From: Sulfurovum sp.
Lineage (GTDB): Bacteria > Campylobacterota > Campylobacteria > Campylobacterales > Sulfurovaceae
Direction of reading: 5' to 3'
Assembly (NCBI GenBank): GCA_030949725.1
Contig: JAUZSE010000024.1
Coordinates: 33,960 to 97,959, forward strand
Length of the DNA stretch: 64,000 bases
The notes beneath the pieces were generated by a model. The model did no database searches, had not been told where the DNA came from, and saw only the letters and a program-made list of their open reading frames with translations. Shown here in pieces: positions 48,053 to 56,384 of this stretch (its first letter is position 1; each line of letters begins with the position of its first letter). The translations under genes and the position numbers were made by a program.

Positions 48053-48313
48053 ATCGATTCATTTTATCTTATAGCTTTTATGCTTATCATTCTTTTTGGC
48101 TCTGTCTTCGTTTATATATATTATCTAAAAGAAAAAAAAGAGCATCTCGATGCCATAAAGCGTGGTTTTTGTCCTAAATGTCATCAAAAGAGCATCGAAC
48201 TTACAGACAAACGTTCTAGCGGATGTTCTGGGCCACAAATACTCTCTTTTGAGTGCTTAGAATGTGGCTATCACAATAGTTTTGCCGTACAAAATCCTAA
48301 TTCTTGTTCTTGA
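48053..48313 (+). CDS. Small membrane protein with a zinc ribbon
   Basis: A membrane helix (FMLIILFGSVFVYIYYL) then FCPKCHQKSIE and ECLECGYHNSF, two CxxC knuckles forming a zinc ribbon. The first ATG is at 48080, but the frame extends upstream and AAGGAATTTACT is followed by ATC at 48053-48055, a possible rare start giving IDSFYLIAFMLIILF, a better membrane helix. 77 or 86 residues. Function unknown. Confidence 0.6.
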   Translation: MDSFYLIAFMLIILFGSVFVYIYYLKEKKEHLDAIKRGFCPKCHQKSIELTDKRSSGCSGPQILSFECLECGYHNSFAVQNPNSCS

Positions 48314-48365
48314 CCCAAGCTATTTCATGTTATAACTTTTTAAATATTCTACAAAAGGCAGACTT

Positions 48366-48830
48366 ATGAATTTCGGTACATCTTCTTTAGACTTTTCCAT
48401 ACAAGCTTATCATGAAGGCATAACCCCTCCTGTCACTAGACCCAATCCAGCATTTTTAAAAGACATAGGGGAGCTAGGTATGCGTGACTTACTAGATAGA
48501 TTTTATATAGGTCTTTTTGAAAGTCCAATCAAGGAACTATTTCCCACAAATCAAGAAGAGATGAGGATTGCAGGACAATACTCCGCAGACTTTTTCATAC
48601 AGATTTGTGCAGGACCTACATACTTTAACCAAAGCAGAGGTGCACCTCAGATGAGAAGAAGACATGCAGCCTTTCGCATAACGTCTCATGCAAGATTACA
48701 TTGGCTTGTCACCTTTGAAGAGGCATTGCAACCTATCATAACACAAGAACTAAGCAGTCAAGAAAATATCCAAAGTTTCTGGAATTATCTTAATACCTTC
48801 TCTCAATGGATGATCAACACCAAAGATTAG
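48366..48830 (+). CDS. Truncated-hemoglobin-like globin
   Basis: 154 residues, all-helical. IGELGMRDLLDRFYIGLFES followed by ELFPTNQEEM (helices B-E), ADFFIQICAGPTYFNQSRG, and QMRRRHAAFRITSHARLHWL with the proximal His match the group II-like truncated hemoglobins. Expected to bind heme and O2 or NO in the cytoplasm. It is 47 bp upstream of queF with no terminator seen. Confidence 0.8.
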   Translation: MNFGTSSLDFSIQAYHEGITPPVTRPNPAFLKDIGELGMRDLLDRFYIGLFESPIKELFPTNQEEMRIAGQYSADFFIQICAGPTYFNQSRGAPQMRRRHAAFRITSHARLHWLVTFEEALQPIITQELSSQENIQSFWNYLNTFSQWMINTKD

Positions 48831-48877
48831 TCTCTGCTAATCCTAGTAAAACAATTTTGTTTCAAACAGGAGTACAC

Positions 48878-49354
48878 ATGCCAAACACTACAGAACTAAC
48901 ACAATTAGGTTCTAAGCATACAGAATATACCTATGAATATGCACCCCACTTACTCGAAACCTTTGAAAACATGCATCCTCAAAGAGACTATTGGGTGACA
49001 CTCAACGCAGATGAATTTACATCTCTATGCCCCATCACAAAGCAACCTGATTTTGCTACGCTTATTATCAACTATATCCCTCATATAGATATGGTCGAGA
49101 GTAAGTCCTTAAAGCTCTATCTTTTTAGCTTTATGAACAGTGGCGAATTTCATGAAGATGTGGTTAACAAGATAGGTAAAGACCTAGTCTCTCTTATGTC
49201 TCCCAAATATTTGGAAGTCCTGGGATTGTTTTACCCACGAGGCAACATCAGTATACACCCTACTTTTAGTTTTTCTAACGGAGAAGACAAGTATGTTGAA
49301 GTAGAGAAACACAGATTTCTCAACAGAAATATAAACCCACAACGTATAGGATAA
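48878..49354 (+). CDS. queF: NADPH-dependent preQ0 reductase QueF
   Basis: Reduces 7-cyano-7-deazaguanine to preQ1 in queuosine synthesis. The type I QueF T-fold is clear: TLNADEFTSLCPITKQPDFATL with the catalytic Cys, HIDMVESKSLKLYLFSFMNS (E and S substrate residues), HEDVVNKI, and YPRGNISIHP. Start at ATG 48878, after CAGGAG; the frame extends into the globin gene but that part has no homology. 158 residues, normal for the short type. Confidence 0.93.
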   Translation: MPNTTELTQLGSKHTEYTYEYAPHLLETFENMHPQRDYWVTLNADEFTSLCPITKQPDFATLIINYIPHIDMVESKSLKLYLFSFMNSGEFHEDVVNKIGKDLVSLMSPKYLEVLGLFYPRGNISIHPTFSFSNGEDKYVEVEKHRFLNRNINPQRIG

Positions 49355-49357
49355 GCC

Positions 49358-49708
49358 ATGGATTTACGAACAATAGCAGTCATAAAAGATACAATGGTAG
49401 AATACACCTCATCTGAACTTCTTTTTTTGTCACACAGTGGTCAACCCTACAGAGGAACACTCTATATTCATTTCGTAAGCAAAGGAGAGAGTGTGAATCT
49501 TGTTGATCTAAAAAAGTATATTACATCTCTTCGATCCGCTATCTTCACAGCTGAGAATATCGCACATGAGATTTATATGAAGATTCATACGGCTATAAAT
49601 GTGGATACTTTAGGTATCGTTGTTGATCTTGCTGCCCGTGGTGGTATACAACAACGTATTCGTTTTGGCGAAATATTTGAACCTACCAGAAAACAAAATA
49701 TCTTTTAG
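49358..49708 (+). CDS. Conserved-looking small protein downstream of queF
   Basis: 116 residues: MDLRTIAVIKDTMVEYTSS, GTLYIHFVSKGESVNLVDL, then TLGIVVDLAARGGIQQRIRF. Its alternation of strands and a central helix and the ARGGI motif recall T-fold subunits (QueF, FolE2), but I cannot assign it. It starts 3 bp after queF, so it is co-transcribed and may be linked to queuosine or folate chemistry. Confidence 0.5.
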   Translation: MDLRTIAVIKDTMVEYTSSELLFLSHSGQPYRGTLYIHFVSKGESVNLVDLKKYITSLRSAIFTAENIAHEIYMKIHTAINVDTLGIVVDLAARGGIQQRIRFGEIFEPTRKQNIF

Positions 49709-49735
49709 GTAAGTCAAAATCTTTAAAGTGTTAGA

Positions 49736-50773
49736 TTAACTTTTACTGTCATTCGTCTCATTCTCATCTGTTGCCATACATTCACCAAAGCCCAATGCTT
49801 CTTTTACTTTCTTGTCTATCTCTGCCATCATTTCAGGGTTTTCTTTAATGGTGATTTTTGCATTCTCTTTGCCTTGCCCTAGTTTATGAGAACCATAAGA
49901 GAACCATGCCCCAGACTTATCTACAATATCCATCTTGATACCATAATCTATAAGCTCACCGATATAAGAGATACCCTCACCAAACATAATGTCAAATTCT
50001 GCCTGTCTAAATGGTGGTGCTACTTTGTTTTTCACAACTTTTGCTTTGACACGATTTCCTATAGAAGATTCCCCTTGTTTGAGTGTAGCAATACGTCTTA
50101 CATCAATACGAACCGAACAATAAAACTTCAGTGCATTACCACCAGAAGTTGTCTCAGGACTACCATACCCCATCGTACCGATTTTCATACGAATCTGGTT
50201 TATAAAAATAACTGTTGTATTTGTTTTATGCAAAATAGCTGTCAATTTACGAAGTGCTTGAGACATAAGTCTGGCTTGAAGCCCTACATGTGTATCACCC
50301 ATGTCTCCTTCTATCTCTGCTTTAGGTGTAAGAGCTGCCACTGAATCTACCACTATAAGATCCACAGCGCCAGAACGTGTGAGTGTTTCAAGTACATCAA
50401 GTGCCTGCTCTCCAAAATCTGGCTGAGAAACAAGTAGATTGTCTGTATCTACCCCTAAATTTTTTGCATACACTACATCAAGCGCATGTTCTGCATCTAT
50501 AAAGGCACAGATCATATCTTCTTTTTGTGCAGAAGCAATGGTTTGAAGTGCCAATGTCGTTTTTCCTGATGACTCAGGCCCATAAATTTCTACAACCCTT
50601 CCTCTTGGTATACCACCAATGCCCAGTGCCATATCCAATCCTAATGAACCTGTAGAGATAGCTTCGATAGGTTCAAATGCCTTATCTCCTAGTCTCATCA
50701 ATGTCCCTTTGCCAAACGTTTTGTCTATTTGCTTGATTGCCATATCCAGTGCTTTTTGTTTGTTCGCGTCCAT
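49736..50773 (-). CDS. recA: Recombinase RecA
   Basis: Strand exchange and repair. Walker [17 protein letters not shown], catalytic Glu in FIDAEHALD, Walker [14 protein letters not shown]2 loop with [27 protein letters not shown], and a C-terminal acidic tail. Start taken as ATG 50773 ([17 protein letters not shown]), which has AAGG at correct spacing; an ATG two codons earlier is too close to it. About 345 residues. A 19-bp palindrome lies 85 bp upstream. Confidence 0.97.
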   Translation of the reverse strand: MDANKQKALDMAIKQIDKTFGKGTLMRLGDKAFEPIEAISTGSLGLDMALGIGGIPRGRVVEIYGPESSGKTTLALQTIASAQKEDMICAFIDAEHALDVVYAKNLGVDTDNLLVSQPDFGEQALDVLETLTRSGAVDLIVVDSVAALTPKAEIEGDMGDTHVGLQARLMSQALRKLTAILHKTNTTVIFINQIRMKIGTMGYGSPETTSGGNALKFYCSVRIDVRRIATLKQGESSIGNRVKAKVVKNKVAPPFRQAEFDIMFGEGISYIGELIDYGIKMDIVDKSGAWFSYGSHKLGQGKENAKITIKENPEMMAEIDKKVKEALGFGECMATDENETNDSKS

Positions 50774-50857
50774 TGCCATATCCTTAACCTTTTATAATTA
50801 TATTAAATTCATTTTATTTTATCTAAATAAAGTCTTTTTATTTAGTAATGAGTAATT

Positions 50858-50876
50858 ATATGTCAAATTGACATAT
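50858..50876. promoter_or_regulatory. Palindrome in the recA divergent promoter region
   Basis: ATATGTCA / TGACATAT around AAT, followed by TTTT. It matches the palindrome upstream of recQ (16409-16435) at 21 of 23 bases. Candidate operator or hairpin between recA and the divergent barrel protein gene. Confidence 0.45.
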
Positions 50877-50914
50877 TTTTGTATAAAATACAGTAAATAA
50901 CGCTTATTTTTTGC

Positions 50915-50920
50915 TATACT
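50915..50920 (+). promoter_or_regulatory. -10 element before the barrel protein at 50949
   Basis: TATACT preceded by TTTTTTGC, the extended T-rich form, 29 bp before the apparent ATC start. Confidence 0.5.
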
Positions 50921-50948
50921 TATATTAACAATAATTTAAGGATATACC

Positions 50949-51725
50949 ATCAAAAAAATTACTTTATTTATGTATATATTTTACACGATGAATGTTTTAC
51001 ACGCAGATGTATTAGACAAAGAAGGAAAATACTTTGTTTCATGGGGATGGAATCTTTCTGATTATTCTAAATCAGATATTAGTTTTAAGGGCGATGGTTA
51101 CGATTATACCCTACGAGATGTATCGGCTTCAGATAGGCAGACTACTTTAGGGTGGGTATATATTACCGAGCAAACCATACCTCAGTATGATATTAGGGTA
51201 GGTTATTTCTTCACCGATACAGACAGCATTGTTTTTGGTGTAGATCATATGAAATATGTAGTTGATTCTCCACAAGTAGTACAAATATCTGGTACAGACC
51301 ATCAAGGGGTATCACATTCTGATGGTAGTATTCAGCTAGATGGTTTTCTAAAATTTGAGCATACTGATGGACTGAACTATATCAATGTTGCTTACAATAA
51401 ATTTTTTCCTATTTGGCAAGATGCCTCACGTCAACATGCTCTAACACTTTTTGCAGGGGCAGGAGCAGGCGTGCTTATTCCTCGTTCCAATATTACATTA
51501 ATAGGATACGAAGATAGGAAAGATGACTTTAAATTAGCTGGATATGGTTTGGACATTCAAGGAGGTCTACATGTTGATTTATATGAAAACTTTTTTATGC
51601 GTGGAGAATTAAAAACAGGATATATTAATATGCCATATATTTCTACAAGTAGAAATAGCAGAGACGAGGCTAGTCAAGATTTTTTCTTCGCACAATATAG
51701 CTTTTCTCTTGGATATACCTTTTAA
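50949..51725 (+). CDS. Outer-membrane beta-barrel protein, unknown function
   Basis: About 258 residues. The first ATG is at 50970, but that cuts the signal peptide; the frame extends to ATC at 50949, preceded by AAGGATATACC, giving KKITLFMYIFYTMNVLHA as signal sequence. Beta strands with aromatic positions follow (YFVSWGWNLSDYSKSD, LTLFAGAGAGVLIPRSNITL, FFAQYSFSLGYTF), and the protein ends in Phe. General type: small OmpW- or OmpA-like barrel. The ATC start is either real or a base error for ATG. Confidence 0.7.
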   Translation: MKKITLFMYIFYTMNVLHADVLDKEGKYFVSWGWNLSDYSKSDISFKGDGYDYTLRDVSASDRQTTLGWVYITEQTIPQYDIRVGYFFTDTDSIVFGVDHMKYVVDSPQVVQISGTDHQGVSHSDGSIQLDGFLKFEHTDGLNYINVAYNKFFPIWQDASRQHALTLFAGAGAGVLIPRSNITLIGYEDRKDDFKLAGYGLDIQGGLHVDLYENFFMRGELKTGYINMPYISTSRNSRDEASQDFFFAQYSFSLGYTF

Positions 51726-51767
51726 TTCTATAATTTGGATTTAGGTAACTCTTTACCACCCTTATGC

Positions 51768-51773
51768 TAAAAT
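51768..51773 (+). promoter_or_regulatory. -10 element before mqnD
   Basis: TAAAAT preceded by TATGC, an extended -10, 32 bp before the ATG at 51805; AAGAGAG at 51789-51795 is the ribosome-binding region. Confidence 0.4.
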
Positions 51774-51804
51774 ACCTTTATCAAAAAGAAGAGAGTTTAC
51801 CCCT

Positions 51805-52668
51805 ATGAATCCTATCCTACTAGCACACTCCCCCGACGCTGATGATATTTTTATGTATTATGCTATTAAATTTGGCTGGGTTGATACCAAAGGGTACAAC
51901 TTTGACAATATTGGTTTAGACATTGAAACCCTAAATATAGAGGCACTCAAAGGCACCTATGATGTGTCTGCTATAAGTTTTGGTATGTACCCCCTCATCA
52001 AAGATGAATATGCCCTGCTTCGTACGGCTGTTAGTTTTGGAGAAGGGTATGGGCCAAAACTCATACGACGTAAAGACAAAAAACTCAAACGAAATTTCAA
52101 AGTCGCCCTCTCAGGGAAATACACCACCAATGCCATGCTCTTTCGCATATATTATCCCCAAGCCAGACCTGTTTATATGGATTTTTTAGAGATTGAAGAA
52201 GCTGTAGTATCGGGCAAGGTAGATGCTGGGGTACTCATACATGAATCTATTTTAGATTTTGATGAAAGTTTAGAAGTAGAAAAAGAACTCTGGGACATTT
52301 GGGTAAATCTTGTAGGAGAGGGACTACCTCTCCCCCTTGGTGGTATGGCAATACGCAGAAGCCTCCCACTTAACCGTGCTATAGACATAGAAAACATTCT
52401 TATAGATGGAGTAAAAGTTGCCAATGACAAAAAAGAAGAACTCTGTACCAAACTTGAAACAGACAACCTTGTACGCATCTCTTCAGATATGTTAAAAAAG
52501 TATTTAGATATGTATGCTTCAGACGAATCTGTAGAACTCTCAGAGTTACAACTCAAAGCCCTTGATACATTATATGCACTAGGCTTTAAACATGGACTAT
52601 GGGATACACCTATAAAAACGGAAGATTATTTAATACCAAAAGAATATGCAGCTTTACGGAATTCTTAG
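51805..52668 (+). CDS. mqnD: 1,4-dihydroxy-6-naphthoate synthase MqnD
   Basis: Last dedicated ring-forming step of the futalosine route to menaquinone. Periplasmic-binding-protein fold, but cytoplasmic (no signal). Typical motifs: ILLAHSPDADDIFMYYAI, YDVSAISFGMYPLI, LLRTAVSFGEGYGPKLI and GLPLPLGGMAIRRSLPL. 287 residues, complete. The pathway is the one Campylobacterota use. Confidence 0.93.
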   Translation: MNPILLAHSPDADDIFMYYAIKFGWVDTKGYNFDNIGLDIETLNIEALKGTYDVSAISFGMYPLIKDEYALLRTAVSFGEGYGPKLIRRKDKKLKRNFKVALSGKYTTNAMLFRIYYPQARPVYMDFLEIEEAVVSGKVDAGVLIHESILDFDESLEVEKELWDIWVNLVGEGLPLPLGGMAIRRSLPLNRAIDIENILIDGVKVANDKKEELCTKLETDNLVRISSDMLKKYLDMYASDESVELSELQLKALDTLYALGFKHGLWDTPIKTEDYLIPKEYAALRNS

Positions 52669-52701
52669 TTACATTCTATGGGTTTTAATAAAAAATAGTA
52701 A

Positions 52702-54435
52702 CTAAACCTTAAACCCCATACTCTTCGCACCATCAAAACTACTTCCTAACTCTTTTTCTATCTCGTCTAAAAAGTCTTTGTTTCCAAAAACACTTTCATC
52801 TCTTACGGCTACTTTATACGCAGTATTTTTAATAATGAGATTGATCTGTCCTCCCGTTAGCTCATATTTGGCAAGTTCTGTCATGTCAAAGTCTTCTGTG
52901 TAGTCTGCATTTTCAGGTAACATAAACTGCCATAGTCTTAGGCGTTGTTTTTTACCTGGTTTTTTGAACTCTATCTTGTAGTTAAAGCGTCTTGAAAATG
53001 CTTTGTCTATGTTGCCTAGTAGATTGGTCGTAGCGATGAGTATACCTTCAAATTTTTCTATCTGTTCTAGGAAGATATTTTGCATTTGGTTGTGCATTTT
53101 ATCGGCTGAAGATCCTGGACCCTCGGTTCGGGAACTTAAAAATTGATCGGCTTCGTTTAAAAGCAGTATGGGATTTACTTTTGCTTTTTTACTCAGCTCC
53201 TTAAAATCATCAAATATCTTACGTACATTCTTTTCACTCTCCCCTACATACATAGAGAGAATCTTTGAACAGTCAAAAGACAAGATAGGCTTTTTGAGTG
53301 TTTTTGCTAGACTCATCGCAGTCATCGTCTTTCCTGTACCTGCTGCACCATAGAAGATAATACGTGCATCTATCCCTTTACGCTTATCTTTGATGCCCCA
53401 TTCTCTAAGCTTTTTAAAGACTTCTTTATCCACCTGCTTGACAACATTTTGCAAAGTTTCTCTTGTCTTGGGATGTAGTACCACATCATCTAGGGTAGTT
53501 TTAGGTTTGAGATACTCAAAAATCTCTTGTTCTCCTACAAGTGCATCTAGTTTTAGCTTGGTCACTTTTTTTGATTTTTTAGGATGGATGATACGTTGCA
53601 TCACCTCTTCTTGTAAGTAAAAAGACCTACTTACACCCCCAAACATATTGAGTATTTCTTCATAATCAATAATATCATCGGTGATGAGTTTTGCACCATC
53701 TTCAAGTAACGCTCTGTTTTTGATCTTCTCATATTCATCAAATGAGATAAGCTCTATAAGGGTATTCATATCTCTAAACTGCCCTTCGCCTCCAGAATAT
53801 TCTTCTTTTAGAAGTGCAAGAAAAATCCGTTTTTCTTTTTCATTTAATGCTTTTTCTTTAAAAAACTCTTCTACTACTATGGGTGCTTCTGTCATTTTGA
53901 CACGTTCTTCAATGCGTGCGGTCAAAAGTGTCAATTTATTTTTGAGCCGTCCGATACTCAAAGAATTGTCTGCAAAACCTTGTTTGAACGTAGAAATATT
54001 ATGAAGAAGTGCCACCATATCAAACTGATCCTGGAGATACTCCAAATGATCCGTATAAGGTTTTACTTCGGGAAGAGAGATTTCCAACGAACCCTCTTCT
54101 AGTAAACGCAACAAAGAGATACTAGGTGTAATAGACGTACTTAACAGTTCTAGTTTCGCAGATTCATGTGCTTTTGCCTGTCCAAAACTTACTTGTATAA
54201 GCCAGCCCAAATCTAAAAGGTTTTTCATCAATCCAAGTTTTTTAAGATACAAATACCCCTCAGAAGTAAAATTATCTTGAAGTATCTCCAAAACAGATAT
54301 TTCTTCTATGCCAGATACATAACGTTTACAGATATACTGTACAAGTAAGGCTTCTTCTTTGGTACATTTCAAATGCCCAAATATAGAAGATTTACTCACA
54401 TCTTTTGTTTCAATAAAGTCAATAAGGTGTTTCAA
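52702..54435 (-). CDS. AAA+ ATPase with a long N-terminal helical region
   Basis: About 577 residues from a TTG at 54435 preceded by AGGAAT; an ATG-type start at 54513 would add a hydrophobic stretch from the promoter region. The N-terminal 330 residues are helical and unrecognised. The AAA domain has Walker A FYGAAGTGKTMTAMSL, pore-like SMYVGESEKNVRKIF, Walker B NPILLLNEADQFLSSR (Asn replaces the usual Asp) and sensor ATTNLLGNIDKAFSRRF. Resembles stand-alone AAA proteases' ATPases or Spastin-like proteins without a peptidase. Partner unknown. Confidence 0.75.
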   Translation of the reverse strand: MKHLIDFIETKDVSKSSIFGHLKCTKEEALLVQYICKRYVSGIEEISVLEILQDNFTSEGYLYLKKLGLMKNLLDLGWLIQVSFGQAKAHESAKLELLSTSITPSISLLRLLEEGSLEISLPEVKPYTDHLEYLQDQFDMVALLHNISTFKQGFADNSLSIGRLKNKLTLLTARIEERVKMTEAPIVVEEFFKEKALNEKEKRIFLALLKEEYSGGEGQFRDMNTLIELISFDEYEKIKNRALLEDGAKLITDDIIDYEEILNMFGGVSRSFYLQEEVMQRIIHPKKSKKVTKLKLDALVGEQEIFEYLKPKTTLDDVVLHPKTRETLQNVVKQVDKEVFKKLREWGIKDKRKGIDARIIFYGAAGTGKTMTAMSLAKTLKKPILSFDCSKILSMYVGESEKNVRKIFDDFKELSKKAKVNPILLLNEADQFLSSRTEGPGSSADKMHNQMQNIFLEQIEKFEGILIATTNLLGNIDKAFSRRFNYKIEFKKPGKKQRLRLWQFMLPENADYTEDFDMTELAKYELTGGQINLIIKNTAYKVAVRDESVFGNKDFLDEIEKELGSSFDGAKSMGFKV

Positions 54436-54557
54436 GAAAATTCCTAATTTAATAATATACATAAAGTATATCAAATATTTGCTATACTTTATGTGAAGGA
54501 ACAATAATGCCAATACACTTTATCATAAACAAAACAACGAAAGATACACACTAAAAT

Positions 54558-56384
54558 ATGTTTCTATTTACACATTTTTTTTCTAAACCACAGTCTGTAC
54601 ACCTGACCATTACCTCTAGCAACGGATTTCACCTTAGACCCGTTGCACAATTTGTCTCTATGTCCAAATCATTTCCCTGCAAGACCACTGTTACTTTCCA
54701 AAACAAAACTGTAGATGCAAAATCCATCAACACCCTACTTTCACTCTCTTTGGAAAAGGAAGATACTTTTAGGTTACAAACACAAGGCAAAAGAGCAGAA
54801 GAAGCGATTCAATCGTTAAAAACACTCTTTGAGACACTCATGCAAACAGATACGCAGATCAAAAAGATAGTCAAAACTGTTTCTAATTATCAAGGTAATT
54901 TGATTGAAGGGGACATTATCTGTGAGGGTATCGCTATTGCACCTGCTTACGCTTATCTGCGTCAAGAAGTACAACATGAAACAAATGTAAATTTCAAAGA
55001 AGCCCTACATTGTGCCACAGATGAACTAGAAGCACTTTATCTTCTGCATAAGAAAGAAGATAATGCTGGTATTTATCTCGCACAAAAAGAACTTTTAGCC
55101 TCACTTGGAGAAAGGAGTAAAACACTCTCCCAATTAGAACAATCAATAGCAGAGGAAATAGACACACTTTTAGGCAGCAAAATGCAGTCCAAAAGCGTGG
55201 ACTATCACGATATACTTCAACGTGTCAAAAAACACTTAGGATGGGAAACAAAAGTCACCTTCCCAAACACTCCATTTATCCTTATAGCCGACGACCTTCT
55301 TCCTAGTGAAATTGACGCTCTCTTAGAGACTCAAGTACGGGGCGTAATCCTCCAAGAGACTTCTATTTATTCGCATACTGCTATTTTACTCCGTGCAGCA
55401 GGTATCACTTCTCTTATTGCCCAAACAGAAAATCTATCGGGGAAAGAGCCTCTTATCCTTGATGCCCATGCCGCGGTACTAGTCTATACGCCTAGTGCTA
55501 CTGACTTAGAAAAAGCCAAACAAGATGAAGAACAAGACAAAATCCAAAAGGCACAAAGTAGTAGCAAACGTTTTGAAACAGCTCTAACCATGCAAGGTAA
55601 AAAGATAAAAGTTTTGGCAAATGTTGCAGATCTTAATTCTGCTAAAGAAGCCAAAGACGAAGGTGCTGAGGGCATAGGACTTTTACGTTCCGAATTTTTA
55701 TTTAAAGCCACTAAACCTTCTTTGGAAACCCAACAAAAAGCGTATAAAGAAATCTTCTCTCTGTTTGATGACATTACCGTACGAACATTAGACGTGGGTG
55801 GTGACAAAGCACTGCCTTATATACAAATTCCCACAGAGAACAATCCTTTTTTAGGCATACGTGGTGTACGTTTATTTAAGACACACCCAGAACTTTTGGA
55901 AGAGCAAATGTATGCCATCTTTCTAGCTGCAAAAGAGAAAGCACTAAAGATTATGTTTCCTATGGTCTCTACCGTAGAAGAATTTACGCAAACAAAAGCT
56001 TTTGCCCAGAATGTCGCCAAAAAATATCAGATAGATATATCAAATATAGACTTTGGCATTATGATAGAAGTACCTTCTGTACTTTTTTTACTCGAACAGT
56101 TCAATGAAGTGGTAGACTTTTACTCCATTGGCACCAATGACCTAGCCCAATACCTTTTTGCCATAGAGAGAACCCACCCCACCCTTAAAGTAGATGCACT
56201 TTCGCCCGTACTTTTTTCAGCCATTGAAAACATCCTTCAAAAAGCAACAAAACCCGTCAGTATCTGTGGGGAACTCGCTGCCAATAAAAACGCTATAGAA
56301 AAACTTCTACACCTAGGCTTGGAAACACTTTCTATTTCGCCAAAAAGCATAGCCAAAACTAAGGAACTTATTCGTCATGTTTAA
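54558..56384 (+). CDS. PTS HPr-enzyme I fusion protein
   Basis: 608 residues. N-terminal HPr domain with the phospho-His in SSNGFHLRPVAQFVSMSKSF and Ser-46 region KSINTLLSLSLEK, joined to enzyme I: phospho-His domain around QETSIYSHTAILLRAAGI and PEP-binding TIM barrel (GAEGIGLLRSEFLF, VRTLDVGGDKALPY, FYSIGTNDLAQYLFAIER, VSICGELAANKNAI). It takes phosphate from PEP and passes it via its own HPr to EIIA (33748). Overlaps the EIICB gene by 8 bp. An HPr-EI fusion without EIIA is less common than FPr-type proteins. Confidence 0.92.
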   Translation: MFLFTHFFSKPQSVHLTITSSNGFHLRPVAQFVSMSKSFPCKTTVTFQNKTVDAKSINTLLSLSLEKEDTFRLQTQGKRAEEAIQSLKTLFETLMQTDTQIKKIVKTVSNYQGNLIEGDIICEGIAIAPAYAYLRQEVQHETNVNFKEALHCATDELEALYLLHKKEDNAGIYLAQKELLASLGERSKTLSQLEQSIAEEIDTLLGSKMQSKSVDYHDILQRVKKHLGWETKVTFPNTPFILIADDLLPSEIDALLETQVRGVILQETSIYSHTAILLRAAGITSLIAQTENLSGKEPLILDAHAAVLVYTPSATDLEKAKQDEEQDKIQKAQSSSKRFETALTMQGKKIKVLANVADLNSAKEAKDEGAEGIGLLRSEFLFKATKPSLETQQKAYKEIFSLFDDITVRTLDVGGDKALPYIQIPTENNPFLGIRGVRLFKTHPELLEEQMYAIFLAAKEKALKIMFPMVSTVEEFTQTKAFAQNVAKKYQIDISNIDFGIMIEVPSVLFLLEQFNEVVDFYSIGTNDLAQYLFAIERTHPTLKVDALSPVLFSAIENILQKATKPVSICGELAANKNAIEKLLHLGLETLSISPKSIAKTKELIRHV

